Shown one piece after another: positions 45,352 through 55,391 of a DNA stretch of 64,000 bases. The notes below the pieces were generated by a model. The model saw only the letters and a list, made by a program, of their open reading frames with translations, did no database searches and had not been told where the DNA came from. The position numbers and the translations under genes were made by a program. The stretch is from the NCBI GenBank assembly GCA_034506255.1, contig JAPDPX010000002.1, positions 258,971-322,970 of the forward strand, read 5' to 3'. Source of the DNA: a candidate division KSB1 bacterium. GTDB taxonomy: Bacteria > Zhuqueibacterota > Zhuqueibacteria > Zhuqueibacterales > Zhuqueibacteraceae. Each line of letters starts with the position of its first letter. Position 1 is the first letter of the stretch.

Positions 45352-46938
45352 TCAGGGGTTGCGGCGGCGGCCGGGTTTGAGCCGGCGGGCAATCTGCCCC
45401 GCCACGCGCATCACCTCTTCGACACGCAAGGCATGGCTGGCCGCGAGAAAAAGCGCGGTGAAGACCGTGCCAATGATCAAACACAGGAGCAGGCTGTCGC
45501 GCATGCCGTCGGGAGCGAGAAAACGCAGCACAACCTTCCTCAGGGCGGCACTCATCATGCCCGCCGCCGCACTGAGCAGCAGCAGCTTGCCAAAAAGCAG
45601 ATAGACCAACCGGCTTCCGCGATTTCCACTCTTGCGATTCCACAACATGTAAAGCAGGCCACTCTGCAAAATGGCGGAGAGGGAAACCGCCAGCGCCAGG
45701 CCGTGAATGCCCAGTTGTGTCGTGCCGAACCAGTAAAGCGGAAGGCTGGCGAGCACGGCGAGCGTGCCCACCAGCGTGGGAAACAGGGTGTTTTGCATGG
45801 CGTAGTAGCCGCGCACCACCACGGTTTGCGCGGCAAAGGCGAAGGCCCCGATCAGGAGCAACACCAGCACCTCGGCGGTCAGCACAGTGGCCTGCTGGTC
45901 GAAGCGGCCGCGCTGAAACAACAGGCGAATGACTTCGCGGCTGAGAACCATCAGGAGCGTTGCCACCGGAATGACCAGGGCAATGTAGCGGCGCAAGGTG
46001 TCATCGAGCAGGCGATTCATCTCGGCCAGACGACCCTCCGCCATCAGGCGTGCGAGATAGGGATAGGAGGCCACGCCCGCCGCCTGGCCGAAGAAACCCA
46101 CCAGAATCAGCATGACGCGCAGGCCGTAATTGAGGGAAGCAATGCTGCCCTCCGGCAAAAACGAACCGAAGAAACGGATGAAGAATTCCGTGGAAAACGT
46201 CATCGTCAATCCCACCATCAACGGCAGGGAGAGCAGCACGTAGCGCTTGACATCAGGATGGCTGAGCGTGAAGCGCCAGCGCAGGTGCATGCCCACGCGG
46301 CGCGCGCCCACATATTGCACCAGCAGATTGCCCGCCAGCGCGCCCGCCAAAACGCCCCAGGCGAATCCCGCCATTGCCAGCCAGCGATACAACAGCACGC
46401 CGCCGAGAATGATGCCGAGATTGTAGAGCAGCGGCGCCAAAGCCGGCAGGGTGAACTGCTCTTTGGCGAACTGCACCGCCATCAACAAGCCGCCGAAGAA
46501 AAAGCACAATTGCGCCGGTGTGATGATGCGCGTCATGCGAATCGCGGCGGCGCGCTGCCCGGGATCGGCCAGGCCCGGCGCAACCAGCGCCACCAGCTCG
46601 GGTGCCCACCACCACGCCGCCGCCACCAGCAGCGCCAGCAATGTGCCAAAAACCGTAAAGATGATCGAGAACACCTCCCAGCCGGCACGCTCGTCGCCGG
46701 CCGCGAGATATTTGGAAAAGATGGGAATGAACGTAATCGACAGGAAGCCGCTCGCCACCACGTGGTTGAGAATTTCGGGAATGACGAAGGCCACGTTGTA
46801 GGCATCGACCTCGCCGGCAGCACCGCCGAGATGGGCGATCACCATCTCGCGCACCAGCCCGATCACACGGCTGGCCAGCACCGAAGCCATCATGATCAGT
46901 GCCGCAAAGGTGACTTTTTGGGAAAGGGATTTTGTCAT
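45352..46938 (-). CDS. murJ: Lipid II flippase MurJ
   Basis: A 528-residue MOP-superfamily flippase moving lipid II across the inner membrane for peptidoglycan synthesis; about 14 membrane segments. Seen: SRVIGLVREMVIAHLGGAAG, EVDAYNVAFVIPEILNHVVA, SGFLSITFIPIFSKYLA, RMTRIITPAQLCFFFGGLLM and LLFQRGRFDQQATVLTAEVL. It is convergent with speA; a 7-bp inverted repeat (CGGCGCC/GGCGCCG) lies between the two stops. No cotranscribed partner is evident. Confidence 0.95.
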   Translation of the reverse strand: MTKSLSQKVTFAALIMMASVLASRVIGLVREMVIAHLGGAAGEVDAYNVAFVIPEILNHVVASGFLSITFIPIFSKYLAAGDERAGWEVFSIIFTVFGTLLALLVAAAWWWAPELVALVAPGLADPGQRAAAIRMTRIITPAQLCFFFGGLLMAVQFAKEQFTLPALAPLLYNLGIILGGVLLYRWLAMAGFAWGVLAGALAGNLLVQYVGARRVGMHLRWRFTLSHPDVKRYVLLSLPLMVGLTMTFSTEFFIRFFGSFLPEGSIASLNYGLRVMLILVGFFGQAAGVASYPYLARLMAEGRLAEMNRLLDDTLRRYIALVIPVATLLMVLSREVIRLLFQRGRFDQQATVLTAEVLVLLLIGAFAFAAQTVVVRGYYAMQNTLFPTLVGTLAVLASLPLYWFGTTQLGIHGLALAVSLSAILQSGLLYMLWNRKSGNRGSRLVYLLFGKLLLLSAAAGMMSAALRKVVLRFLAPDGMRDSLLLCLIIGTVFTALFLAASHALRVEEVMRVAGQIARRLKPGRRRNP

Positions 46939-47436
46939 GCTGCCTGCAATCGCTGTTGTCGTCCCGGTGGCAGGAGTGCGAAGGAGGTCATGACCTCAGC
47001 CGGCAAGGCCGCCGGACAGGCCCGGCCGGCTCTTCGCGCCGGCTGCCCACTTATGCAGACAGTCCCGGTCAGGATGAAAATCATGGCGCGGTCATAGCCG
47101 CAACCCAATCTGTCATCCGTGAAAAACGGCGCGCGGCAAAGTTTCATATCAGATTCCTCTCCGCAATCGAACACCTGGCCCGCCAGTGACACAACTGTTT
47201 TTCCAGCCCCGGTCCAATCCCGCCAAAAATCACGCATGCGCTCGATCGTCATTCCCGTGGCGATTCGCCGCCATCCCTGCGACAAATGGTATTGCCGGGC
47301 AGCGCGGTTCGCCGGCTGTCTTGCGGCCCGGCCGTCAGCTTGCATTCCGGACGGTCCGCGGCGGCGAGTTCACCAGGATTGGAGAGGAAGGGGGCAGGGC
47401 CCACAGCCGGTGCGCTTTGAATCGGCCGTGACTTTT
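46939..47436. other. Intergenic region, nothing recognised
   Basis: 498 bp between murJ and the flavin reductase gene, both on the minus strand. Frames here are shadows or short. No repeat of families A or B and no promoter consensus were recognised. Confidence 0.5.
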
Positions 47437-48060
47437 CTATTTGTTGATCTCCGGCCGTGCCATTGCAAAGACGCTGCCGATGGTCGCGTATTCTTCGCCG
47501 CCGAGACGTGTGATCGGTCGCAGCGCGGCGGCATCGACCAGGCCATTGGGTCGCAACAAAGCGGCCCGCATGTGAAAACGCACAATCCTGCCCAATACCA
47601 GCGTCGCGCTGGTGCCCGCCACCGGTACGATTTGCGTGAGACGCGCTTCCATCGCCACCGGCGCGTCCGCCACGCGCGGCGGCTTCACTTCCAGCGAGGG
47701 CGCGGCTGCCAGGTTTGCCAGCTGGAATTCATCGACGCCGGCTTCCCACTCGCCGGAGGTGAGATTCATTGCCGCGGCCAGATGCTCGTCCACGAGATTG
47801 ATGACGAATTCGCCGGTTTCCTGCACATTGCGCAAGGTGTCTTTGGGCCGGCCCTGGCGCTGTCCAATGGCGATCATCACGGTCGGCGGATGGTTGGCGA
47901 CCGCATTGAAAAACGAGAAAGGTGCGAGATTGCGCACGCCGGAGGCGCTGAGGGTTGACACCCAGGCAATCGGCCGCGGTGCCACGAGGCTCAAAAACAG
48001 GCGGGCGGCTTCCCGCGGCGGCATGGCATTAGTTGAGAAAGAGACAAACTCTTGCGACAT
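47437..48060 (-). CDS. Flavin reductase family (FMN-binding split barrel) protein
   Basis: A 207-residue flavoprotein of the DIM6/NTAB group. Seen: LVAPRPIAWVSTLSASGVRN, LAPFSFFNAVANHPPTVMIA, KDTLRNVQETGEFVINLVDE and GRIVRFHMRAALL. Binds FMN and reduces it with NAD(P)H, or acts as an FMN-dependent oxidoreductase. The start is ATG 48060; the frame extends 20 codons upstream without similarity. No monooxygenase partner nearby. Confidence 0.9.
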   Translation of the reverse strand: MSQEFVSFSTNAMPPREAARLFLSLVAPRPIAWVSTLSASGVRNLAPFSFFNAVANHPPTVMIAIGQRQGRPKDTLRNVQETGEFVINLVDEHLAAAMNLTSGEWEAGVDEFQLANLAAAPSLEVKPPRVADAPVAMEARLTQIVPVAGTSATLVLGRIVRFHMRAALLRPNGLVDAAALRPITRLGGEEYATIGSVFAMARPEINK

Positions 48061-48206
48061 GGGGGAGTCTCCCGGTTTGACGGCAAGCGCAGCCCGGTAC
48101 TGAGATCGCCCGCGCTGCACGCGAAGTCAGGCTTTGTCCATCGCATTGGCGGCGCTGGCGAGTTGCGCGACCAGCCTAAACCCGATTGGCGCGCTGTGAC
48201 CGTGCC

Positions 48207-49226
48207 TTATTTTGACAGAACCGGCCGGGGCACCGGTTCTTCGTTGAATTTCATTTCGGACAGATCACCCCGGGCCGAAAAGGTGTAGCGCAGAATGAAA
48301 GGCAGTGAACGTTCGGCAAATCCAATTGCGCGCAGGACTCCGCGGTCGATCATGAATTGCAGATCGCGAATCTCGACCACCCGGCGGCCGTCGCGCTGCT
48401 CGGAATGCACCCAGGGAAAGCGGGCGAAATGCAGATACCAGCGGCTTTCCGGAATTTGCAGGGCGCGGGCGGCGAACTCATCTTGCGCGTTCTCATAGAC
48501 GGTGAGCGTGAGCGGCTCTGCCGGCCGCCGGTTGCTCATGTAGGCCTGGCGGGCACCATCTGCGGTTTGTGCCAGCCCCATCCAGCGGAAGAGGCTGAGC
48601 GGTTGTGGCAGGGCGGTGATTTTCGTCGCCTGCACGCCGGCCTGTTGCAAGGCCTTCGCCATGCGGTGTCTGGCGATTTGATGGTTGATCATTTCTGCGC
48701 CGAGATAGAACAGCACCAGCACGCTGCCCGCGAGTACGATGCGCCGCCGGTTTGCCGGCCGCAGCCTGGCGAGCAGCAACACCGCCGCCAGTAAACCGGT
48801 GAACCAGGGATCGATGATGAACATCCAGTCGAGGGCATAGCGGCTGGACGACAGCGGTGCGAGAATTTGCGTGCCGTACGCCGTGATGACATCGAAGAAG
48901 ATATGCAGCAGCGTACCGAGCAGTGCCAGCAACCAGGCGGTTTGGAAGGGAGCCAGCTTTTTCCAAAAGTAGAAAAGCGCGGCCGGCGCCAGTGCAAACA
49001 CCGGCGCAAACACCAGCGAATGGGTGAGGCCGCGATGGTGCTGCATCGCGAAGATTGGGTCCTGGAACGCGCCGAGCGCGACATCGAGATCCGGCAGGTT
49101 GGCCGAGACCACCAGCAGCCAAAAGGCTTTGCGTTTGAAACCGGGGTCGGCAAAAAACTCAGGCTTGGTGACTTCCATCGCCTTTGCGGCCAGCGCGCCG
49201 GTGAGACTGTGCGTGAGATTATCCAT
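48207..49226 (-). CDS. DUF457/YdjM-type membrane-bound metal-dependent hydrolase
   Basis: 339 residues. N-terminal MDNLTHSLTGALAAKAM and NLPDLDVALGAF, then QHHRGLTHSLVFAPVFA and LLHIFFDVITAYGTQILAP supply the His/Asp metal site between membrane helices. The C-terminal third (about 190-339) is a soluble domain. Family members are linked to LexA-regulated envelope functions in E. coli; no activity is proven for this form. Followed upstream by repeat-rich sequence. Confidence 0.88.
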   Translation of the reverse strand: MDNLTHSLTGALAAKAMEVTKPEFFADPGFKRKAFWLLVVSANLPDLDVALGAFQDPIFAMQHHRGLTHSLVFAPVFALAPAALFYFWKKLAPFQTAWLLALLGTLLHIFFDVITAYGTQILAPLSSSRYALDWMFIIDPWFTGLLAAVLLLARLRPANRRRIVLAGSVLVLFYLGAEMINHQIARHRMAKALQQAGVQATKITALPQPLSLFRWMGLAQTADGARQAYMSNRRPAEPLTLTVYENAQDEFAARALQIPESRWYLHFARFPWVHSEQRDGRRVVEIRDLQFMIDRGVLRAIGFAERSLPFILRYTFSARGDLSEMKFNEEPVPRPVLSK

Positions 49227-49239
49227 CGTTACAACCCGA

Positions 49240-49420
49240 ATTTTGCACCCGGATTGATTCCATCAGCGGGTAACGCTGATGGGATCGCGACGCCCAACCA
49301 CCCACGGGGTGGGGCATAAAAAATTTCACAGGCAAACCTGCTGTCGACTCCGGCAGAAGAAAAAAACTGCGCCAGATCATGAAAAATTCGACAGGCCGTT
49401 CCTCCGGAGCTTGCATTTTG
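49240..49420 (+). repeat. Dispersed repeat family A, copy 2
   Basis: TTTTGCACCCGGATTGATT, GATCGCGACGCCCAACCACC and GGGGCATAAAAAATTT match the family A core. The variable segment is replaced here by a perfect palindrome, CATCAGCG-GGTAA-CGCTGATG (49261-49281). The second module is only partly kept (GCCAGATCATGAAAAATTC). Confidence 0.7.
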
Positions 49421-49534
49421 GCTATGGAGCGCAGCTATAACCAGTTCGCTTCGCGGGAACTTTTTGGGCGCTGCCTCGAGAGGAGAGGGCGCACACCCGA
49501 CAACCCCGCCCGGGACGGCCTGTTTATAAGTACC

Positions 49535-49790
49535 TGAATTTTGCACCCAGATTGATCTCTTTCGCGAGAAACGTCGCTTTGATCGCGATGGCCAATCACC
49601 CAAGGGCTGACCTGCTTGATGCTCCTAAAAAAGCCGCGTCAGATCATGAGAAATTCACAGGTCACTCCCAACGAAGTTTAAAGACACGCAAGATGCCCAT
49701 GTCTGCAAACAGTTCACTCCCAACGGAGTTCTGTGAGCACGCCATTTCTTGCGGCCAACCGCGAGCCAGCGTGCAAAAATCAGGAATAAA
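49535..49790 (+). repeat. Dispersed repeat family A, copy 3 (two-module)
   Basis: The core TTGCACCCAGATTGATCTCT, CGCGAGAAACGTCGCTTTGA and GCGATGGCCAATCACCCA (49541-49605) is followed by the second module (49629-49787) with GCCGCGTCAGATCATGAGAA, AGTTTAAAGACACGCAAGAT and CAAACAGTTCACTCCCAACG. The stem ACTCC-CAAC-GGAGT is kept with a different loop from copy 1. Confidence 0.7.
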
Positions 49791-49815
49791 ATTTGGTTGC
49801 GGCATGACGGCCGCG

Positions 49816-51013
49816 TTACGTGATCCGGAGTGCGAGCATCGTCACATCATCCCTGATTTTCGCCGCCGGGGCAAAGCGGCCCAATTCGGCGACGATGCCG
49901 TCATAAAGTTCCCTGGCAGAAGCGGCAGGGGCGAGCCGTTTCATCTGCTCCGCCAATCGTGGCAGGCCGAATTCCTCCCCCCACGGCGTTGGCTGTCTCG
50001 GTCACGCCATCGGTGTAAAACAAGAAGAGATCCTCCTGCTCGAAGGTAATCGCTTTTGCCTGGAAGGAGGCGTTGGGTGTGAGACCCAATGCGACGCCGG
50101 AAGTGGTGTGCTCGCAGACCTGCCGGGAGCGGCTCTGCCAGTGCAGCAACGGCAAATGCCCGGCATGCACCAGCGTGACGGTGCATTTGGCAAAATCGAA
50201 CAAGGCCCACAAAAAACTCACGAACATGCCCTTGTCGGAATTGTGGGCCAGTGTGTGATTGAGAGACTGCATCAACTTTTCAGGGCGGGAGAGATATTTG
50301 AGCCCGGTGAGGAAGGCGCTCTTGGTGATGGCCATCAACAGGCCGGCGGCAACGTTGTGTCCGGCCACATCACCGATGGCGACTGCCAGCCGCTGATCGG
50401 GAAGTTCCACCACTTCGAAATAATCGCCGCCGACCTCCTGCGCCGGGAGGGTCCTGCCGAAAAGCCGGCACCCCGGCGGGCTTTTTTCCACCACGGGCAA
50501 AAGCTGCGATTGAATCCTTTGTGCCAGCTTGATCTCGGTTTCAATGCGGGATTTTTCCGTGAACACCGCGCGCGCCACCCGGCCATAGCATTTGATGCCG
50601 GCGACAATCGCGACGAAACCGATGCCGAAGAGAAGAGAGTTTTTTGCCTCCGGCAGCATGTGTTTCGGTGTTGCCGAGATCCCGATCATCGCGCCCAACA
50701 CCGCGGAGACCAGAGAAATCGCAAGGGTCAGCCGGCTGTAATACCGGCGCCAATGTGGATGGAAGATGATAACCGTGTCGGACAACATCAGCAAAAAAAT
50801 GACGGGATAAACGACCGCCGGAAGCCCCGCCGGCAGAATGCCGCTCAGAAACCGGTCAAACGCGAGAAAGAGCAGGATGATGATGCTCAGATAGAACAAG
50901 GTCAGCGAGCATGCCGCCTGCCAGCGGATGCGCAGCGGCAGTTGCTCGAACATCTCGTACTCTTCGAGACTAAGATTGATCAGGCGCTGAAAAAGGGTTT
51001 TGGTCATCTGCAC
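49816..51013 (-). pseudogene. SpoIIE/PP2C-type phosphatase with membrane N-terminus, frameshifted at a G6 run
   Basis: The intact frame (51013 down to 49983) has an N-terminal region with about four membrane helices (SIIILLFLAFDRFL, VVYPVIFLLMLSDTVII). A PP2C/SpoIIE domain follows: AQRIQSQLLPVVEKSPPGCR, AQEVGGDYFEVVEL, AIGDVAGHNVAAGLLMA, LVHAGHLPLLHW and LFLFYTDGVTETANAVG. At the G run (49982-49977) the frame breaks: the direct frame stops at 49901, but the shifted frame continues EEFGLPRLAEQMKRLA to IRDDVTMLALRIT with stop at 49816-49818, the normal family ending. One extra G explains it. It is an assembly error, decay or phase variation. Probable role: Ser/Thr dephosphorylation in a partner-switching pathway. 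Confidence 0.8.
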
Positions 51014-51100
51014 AAACTGCCGAAGATGTTCGGGTAAACTGCAGACGAAGCGACGGACCCGCCGGCCGGCAGGTCCATCCCGGCCGGTTTCTTTTCATTA

Positions 51101-54100
51101 TCATGCCACGACTTCCGCACGGGCGGGCGTTGCCAGCGGCTGCCTGTCGTGGGCCGGCCCGACCCGGATTTTGGTGAAACGTGCCAACAGCGTGTAAACC
51201 ACCGGCACCAGCACCAGCGTGAGAAATGTTGAGAGCAGCATGCCGCCCACCACTGCAATGCCCAGCGGCCGCCGGGATTCCGCGCCGGCGCCCAGGCCAA
51301 TGGCGATGGGCAGAATGCCGAAGATGGTCGCGAACGAGGTCATGAGAATCGGCCGCAAGCGGATGGTGGCCGCATCGGCAACCGCATCGAACAAGCGCTC
51401 GCCCCGCTCCTGCAATTGGTTGGCAAATTCCACGATCAGAATGGCGTTTTTGGTCACCAATCCGATCAGCATGATCAGACCGATCTGCGAGTAAATATTG
51501 AGGCTCTGTCCGAAGAAATACAGCGCGGCCAGCGCACCCGCCACCGCCAGCGGCACCGAGAGCAGGATCGTGAGCGGGTGAATGAAACTTTCGAATTGCG
51601 CCGCCAGCACCAGATAGATGAACACCACCGCGAAGGCGAAGAGAAAATAGAGCGCGCTGCTGGATTCGCGGAACTCGCGCGACTGGCCGGTCAAGTCGCG
51701 CTTGATGGTGGGCGGCAGGCTGGTGTCGGCGATGCGGTCGAGATCATTCAAGGCCTGACCCAGGCTCACGCCCGGCACCATGCTGGCGGTGATCGTCGCC
51801 GAGCGCACGCGATTGAAGTGATTCAACTCTTTCGGCGCCACGGTTTCCTTCACAGTCACGACATTTGCGAGCTGCACCAGGCCGTTGGCGCCGCGCAGGT
51901 AGATGCCCTCGATGGTGTTGGGCGTGGCGCGGTCCGCGGGTTTGAGCTGCACGATGACATCATACTGTTTGCCGCCGCGCTTGAAGTCGGTGACCACGCG
52001 GCCGCCCAGGAAGGTTTCAAGCGTGCTGCCGATGTCCGTCACCGAAACGCCGAGCAGCGCCGCGCGCTCGCGATCGATGGTGATCTCGAGCTGCGGTTTG
52101 TTCAGGCGCAAATCACTGTCGAGATTGATGAGATAGCCGAGTTGCGAGGCCTGCGCCATCATGAGGGCGACTGCGCTCTGCAGTTCCTCGTAGGTGTCGG
52201 CCTGCAGCACATAGGCCACCGGCGTGAAATTGAAATCCGCGCCCAGGCTCGGCGGGTTCAACACAAACGCGAGCACACCCGGAATCGAAAAGAGCTGCGG
52301 GAAAAGTTCCTGCACGATTTGTTGCTGCGATTTCTGCCGCTCACTCGCCGGCTTCAGGTTCAGGAAGATGAAGCCATTGGTGACGCGGCCAGGCCCGGCA
52401 AAGCCCACGCCGGTGGCGGTGAACACGCCGTTGGTTTCGGGCCGGCTGAGCATGATCTGTTCGATCTGCCGCACGTAGCGGTCGGTGTAATCGAGCGTGG
52501 CGCCTTCGGGCGCGATGACGATGCCGAAGCCGACGCCGCGGTCCTCGGTCGGCACGAGTTCACTGGGCAGCAGCTTGAACAGCGCCACGCTGATCGCGAT
52601 CATCACCACGGCCACACTCACCACCAGCACGCGATGCCGCAGCGCGCCATGCACGATGCGATGGCAGGTGCGCTCCAGCCAATCGAAGAAGGCGTCAAAC
52701 GAGCGCGCCGCCCAGCTCGAGCCGGTGTGGTGCAGCGGTTTCAGCATGCGCGAGCTCATCATTGGCGTCAGGGTCAGGGCGACGAAGCCGGAGATCAGCA
52801 CCGCCACCGCCACCGTCACGCCGAACTCATTGAACAGGCGGCCGATGTTGCCGGTGAGAAAGGCGAGTGGCACGAACACGGCCACCAGCGCGATCGTCGT
52901 GGCCAGCACCGCAAAGCCGATTTCTTTGGCGCCGTCGCGCGCAGCCTGCAGGCGGGATTTGCCCATTTCCATGTGGCGGTAGATGTTTTCGAGCATGATA
53001 ATGGCATCATCCACCACCAGACCGATGGCGAGCACCAGCGCCAGCAGCGTGAGGATGTTGATGGTGTAGCCGAGAAAATATCCCACCGCAAACGTGCCGA
53101 TGATGGAAATCGGGATGGCGAACGTGGGGATGAGCGTGGCGCGGAAACTTTTGAGAAAGGCAATGATCACCAGCACCACCAGGCCGAAAGCGATGAGCAG
53201 CGTTTCCGCCACTTCGTTGATGGAGTCCTGAATGAAGGTTGCCGAATTGTAGGCGACTTCCAGTTGCATGCCCTGGGGCAGCGTCTTTTGCAGTTCCGGC
53301 AGTGCGTCGATCACGGTTTGCGCCACTTGCAGGGTGCTGGCGCGCGTTTGTTTCACCACGCCCAGCCCGGTGGTGGGCTTGCCGTTCCACCGCACCGCGG
53401 TGCGTTCGTCCTGCGCGCCCAGTGCCACCTCCGCCACGTCACCCAGGCGCACAAGCTCATCGCCGCTTTGCTTGACGATGATAGCGGCAAATTCCTCCGG
53501 CGTGACCAAATCGCCGCGGGTGCGCACGGTGAATTCACGGTTTTCGCCCTCCACGCGGCCCGCCGGAATTTCCGCGTTTTCGCGGCGGATGGCATTTTCG
53601 ACATCCTGCGGCGTGAGGCCGCGCGCCGCCATGCGTTGCGAATCCAGCCACACGCGCATGGCATAGCGCCGCTCGCCGCCCATGAAGATCGAACCCACGC
53701 CCGGCAAACGCAACAGCCGCTCTTTCAGAATGCGCTCGGCCGCGTCGGTCAATTCCAGGTTGTTGTGGCGGTCGCTGATCAACGCCAGCCACATGATCGG
53801 CTGCGCGTTGACGTCGATTTTTTGGATGATGGGATCATCGGCCTCGCGCGGCAGCAGGCCGCGCACACTCGCCACGCGGTCACGCACGTCGTTGGCGGCC
53901 TGATCGACGTCGCGATCCAGCTCAAAGGTGATGGTGATCGCCGAGCCCTGCTCCTGGCTGGAAGAGGTGATCGTCTTCACGCCCTCGATGGTGGAAAGCT
54001 GCTCCTCCAGAATGTCGGTGATCTCGGTTTCGACCACGTTGGGGCTGGCGCCGCGATAGAAGGTGGTGACCGAAACCACGGGCGGATCGATGTCGGGATA

Positions 54101-54208
54101 TTCGCGCACCGGCAACTGCGTGAAGGACACCACGCCGAAGATGATGATCACCAGACTCATCACCGTGGCGAGCACCGGGCGCTGTATTGAAATTTCACTG
54201 AGCTTCAT
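51101..54208 (-). CDS. Multidrug efflux RND transporter permease (AcrB/MexB type)
   Basis: A 1035-residue HAE1-type proton antiporter. Seen: ISIQRPVLATVMSLVIIIFG, REYPDIDPPVVSVTTFYRGA, the relay Asp pair in VLAIGLVVDDAIIMLENIYR, LVPTEDRGVGFGIVIAPEGA, and GLVTKNAILIVEFANQLQ in helix 10. The substrate is unknown, probably hydrophobic or amphiphilic drugs. It lies 97 bp downstream of its adaptor; no outer-membrane channel gene is adjacent. Confidence 0.95.
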   Translation of the reverse strand: MKLSEISIQRPVLATVMSLVIIIFGVVSFTQLPVREYPDIDPPVVSVTTFYRGASPNVVETEITDILEEQLSTIEGVKTITSSSQEQGSAITITFELDRDVDQAANDVRDRVASVRGLLPREADDPIIQKIDVNAQPIMWLALISDRHNNLELTDAAERILKERLLRLPGVGSIFMGGERRYAMRVWLDSQRMAARGLTPQDVENAIRRENAEIPAGRVEGENREFTVRTRGDLVTPEEFAAIIVKQSGDELVRLGDVAEVALGAQDERTAVRWNGKPTTGLGVVKQTRASTLQVAQTVIDALPELQKTLPQGMQLEVAYNSATFIQDSINEVAETLLIAFGLVVLVIIAFLKSFRATLIPTFAIPISIIGTFAVGYFLGYTINILTLLALVLAIGLVVDDAIIMLENIYRHMEMGKSRLQAARDGAKEIGFAVLATTIALVAVFVPLAFLTGNIGRLFNEFGVTVAVAVLISGFVALTLTPMMSSRMLKPLHHTGSSWAARSFDAFFDWLERTCHRIVHGALRHRVLVVSVAVVMIAISVALFKLLPSELVPTEDRGVGFGIVIAPEGATLDYTDRYVRQIEQIMLSRPETNGVFTATGVGFAGPGRVTNGFIFLNLKPASERQKSQQQIVQELFPQLFSIPGVLAFVLNPPSLGADFNFTPVAYVLQADTYEELQSAVALMMAQASQLGYLINLDSDLRLNKPQLEITIDRERAALLGVSVTDIGSTLETFLGGRVVTDFKRGGKQYDVIVQLKPADRATPNTIEGIYLRGANGLVQLANVVTVKETVAPKELNHFNRVRSATITASMVPGVSLGQALNDLDRIADTSLPPTIKRDLTGQSREFRESSSALYFLFAFAVVFIYLVLAAQFESFIHPLTILLSVPLAVAGALAALYFFGQSLNIYSQIGLIMLIGLVTKNAILIVEFANQLQERGERLFDAVADAATIRLRPILMTSFATIFGILPIAIGLGAGAESRRPLGIAVVGGMLLSTFLTLVLVPVVYTLLARFTKIRVGPAHDRQPLATPARAEVVA

Positions 54209-54305
54209 GATGGTCTCCGCAAAGAATACGCCATGGCAGCGCGGACCTCTTGTCTGTCTTCGTCCACTTGCAGTCTGGCTGTCTGCGCCAGCGGCATCGC
54301 CTCTG

Positions 54306-55391
54306 TCAGTGCTGTTGTTGTGGGGCGGGCGGCATCGGCAGGACTTTGGCGCCCGGGAAGAGTTTTTGATGTCCGGCGCGCACGACCCGGGCGCCCGTCG
54401 TCAGGCCGTTGATGATTTCGACATTCTCACGCTGGCGTGTGCCCAGCTCCACCGGCATTCTCGCCACCGTGCTGTCGGGCTGGATGAGGTAAACCAACGC
54501 CTGGTTTCCTTCCACGAAAACCGCCTCACTCGGGATGACCAGCGCGTCGGGCCGCTCATTGAGCACCACCGTCACATTGGCGGACATGCCGGGACGAAAT
54601 TTGCCGCCGGGATTGTCGAGCCGCGCCACAATCCGGACCCGGCGCGTGGACTCATCGACTATGGGCTCGATAACATCCACCCGGCCGGTCAATTCATAGC
54701 CCGGATAGGCTGTGGTGGAGACTTTCAGCTCCGCGCCGCGCTGCAAGCTGCCGTAGTAGCGTTCGGGCGCGGAGAAGGTGACGCGCAGCCGGTCGATCTG
54801 CGCCAACTCAGTGATCGGTGCGCCTGCGCGCAGAAACGTGCCGGGGCTGACGCGGCGCGCGCCGGTAATCCCCGCGAACGGTGCCACGATGCGCGTCTTT
54901 TGCAATCGTGCGCGAATCAAGGCCAGTTCCGCTTCCGCCACTTTGAGCGCGGCCGCGGCATCGTCCAGGCTCTGTGCCGTGCCCAGGCCCTCCTCGGTGA
55001 TGGTTTTGATGCGCTCGAAGGTCACCCTGCGCTGTTCGAGAATCGCCTGCGCGCGCTCTTCTTCCGCACGCATTTGCGCATCATCGAGCTGCGCAATCAA
55101 ACCGCCTTTCGCGATGGCTTGGCCCTCCCGAAAAGGCAGGCTGATCACGGTCGCGTCGATTTCGGAGACGATCGTGACGGCATTCTCTGCCGCGATGGTG
55201 CCCACGGCTTCGAAGGGGTCGATGACCGCACTCTGCGCCACCGTGGCGACTTCCACCGGCATGGGCGGCATTTGAAAACCGCCGCGCGGCCCCTGTCGCG
55301 TTGCGCAGGCAGCCAGCATGAGCGACAAAACACCAAGGCCGGCGAGGCGAAATCTCGAGCGTGCCTGTCGCTGCTTGCATGAGGTAAGCAT
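54306..55391 (-). CDS. RND efflux periplasmic adaptor (AcrA/MdtA type) lipoprotein
   Basis: 361 residues. Lipobox in GVLSLMLAAC after a basic N-terminus. Barrel-sandwich hybrid: IAAENAVTIVSEIDATVISL, FREGQAIAKGGLIAQLDDAQ. Coiled coil about 100-160, then TRIVAPFAGITGARRVSPGT and beta-barrel RPDALVIPSEAVFVEGNQAL. Connects the RND pump to a TolC channel that must be encoded elsewhere. Start ATG 55391 with AAAGGA about 10 nt upstream. Operon with the pump. Confidence 0.93.
   Translation of the reverse strand: MLTSCKQRQARSRFRLAGLGVLSLMLAACATRQGPRGGFQMPPMPVEVATVAQSAVIDPFEAVGTIAAENAVTIVSEIDATVISLPFREGQAIAKGGLIAQLDDAQMRAEEERAQAILEQRRVTFERIKTITEEGLGTAQSLDDAAAALKVAEAELALIRARLQKTRIVAPFAGITGARRVSPGTFLRAGAPITELAQIDRLRVTFSAPERYYGSLQRGAELKVSTTAYPGYELTGRVDVIEPIVDESTRRVRIVARLDNPGGKFRPGMSANVTVVLNERPDALVIPSEAVFVEGNQALVYLIQPDSTVARMPVELGTRQRENVEIINGLTTGARVVRAGHQKLFPGAKVLPMPPAPQQQH

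Larger units (their letters stand above)
49227..49815. other. Intergenic region with two family A repeats
   Basis: 589 bp with two direct family A copies (49240-49420 and 49535-49790), no gene. The copies are about 300 bp apart in the same orientation. Confidence 0.6.

Noticed and set aside
45433..47097. 554-codon plus-strand frame
   Set aside because: Antisense to murJ; low-complexity His/Gln/Arg composition.
49227..49815. CRISPR array in the repeat-rich gap
   Set aside because: Only two diverged copies about 300 bp apart; no regular short repeats, spacers or cas genes.
51416..54190. 924-codon plus-strand open frame antisense to the RND pump
   Set aside because: It is the reverse-strand shadow of a clear AcrB-type gene; the composition is His/Arg/Gln-rich with no domain, typical of high-GC antisense frames.
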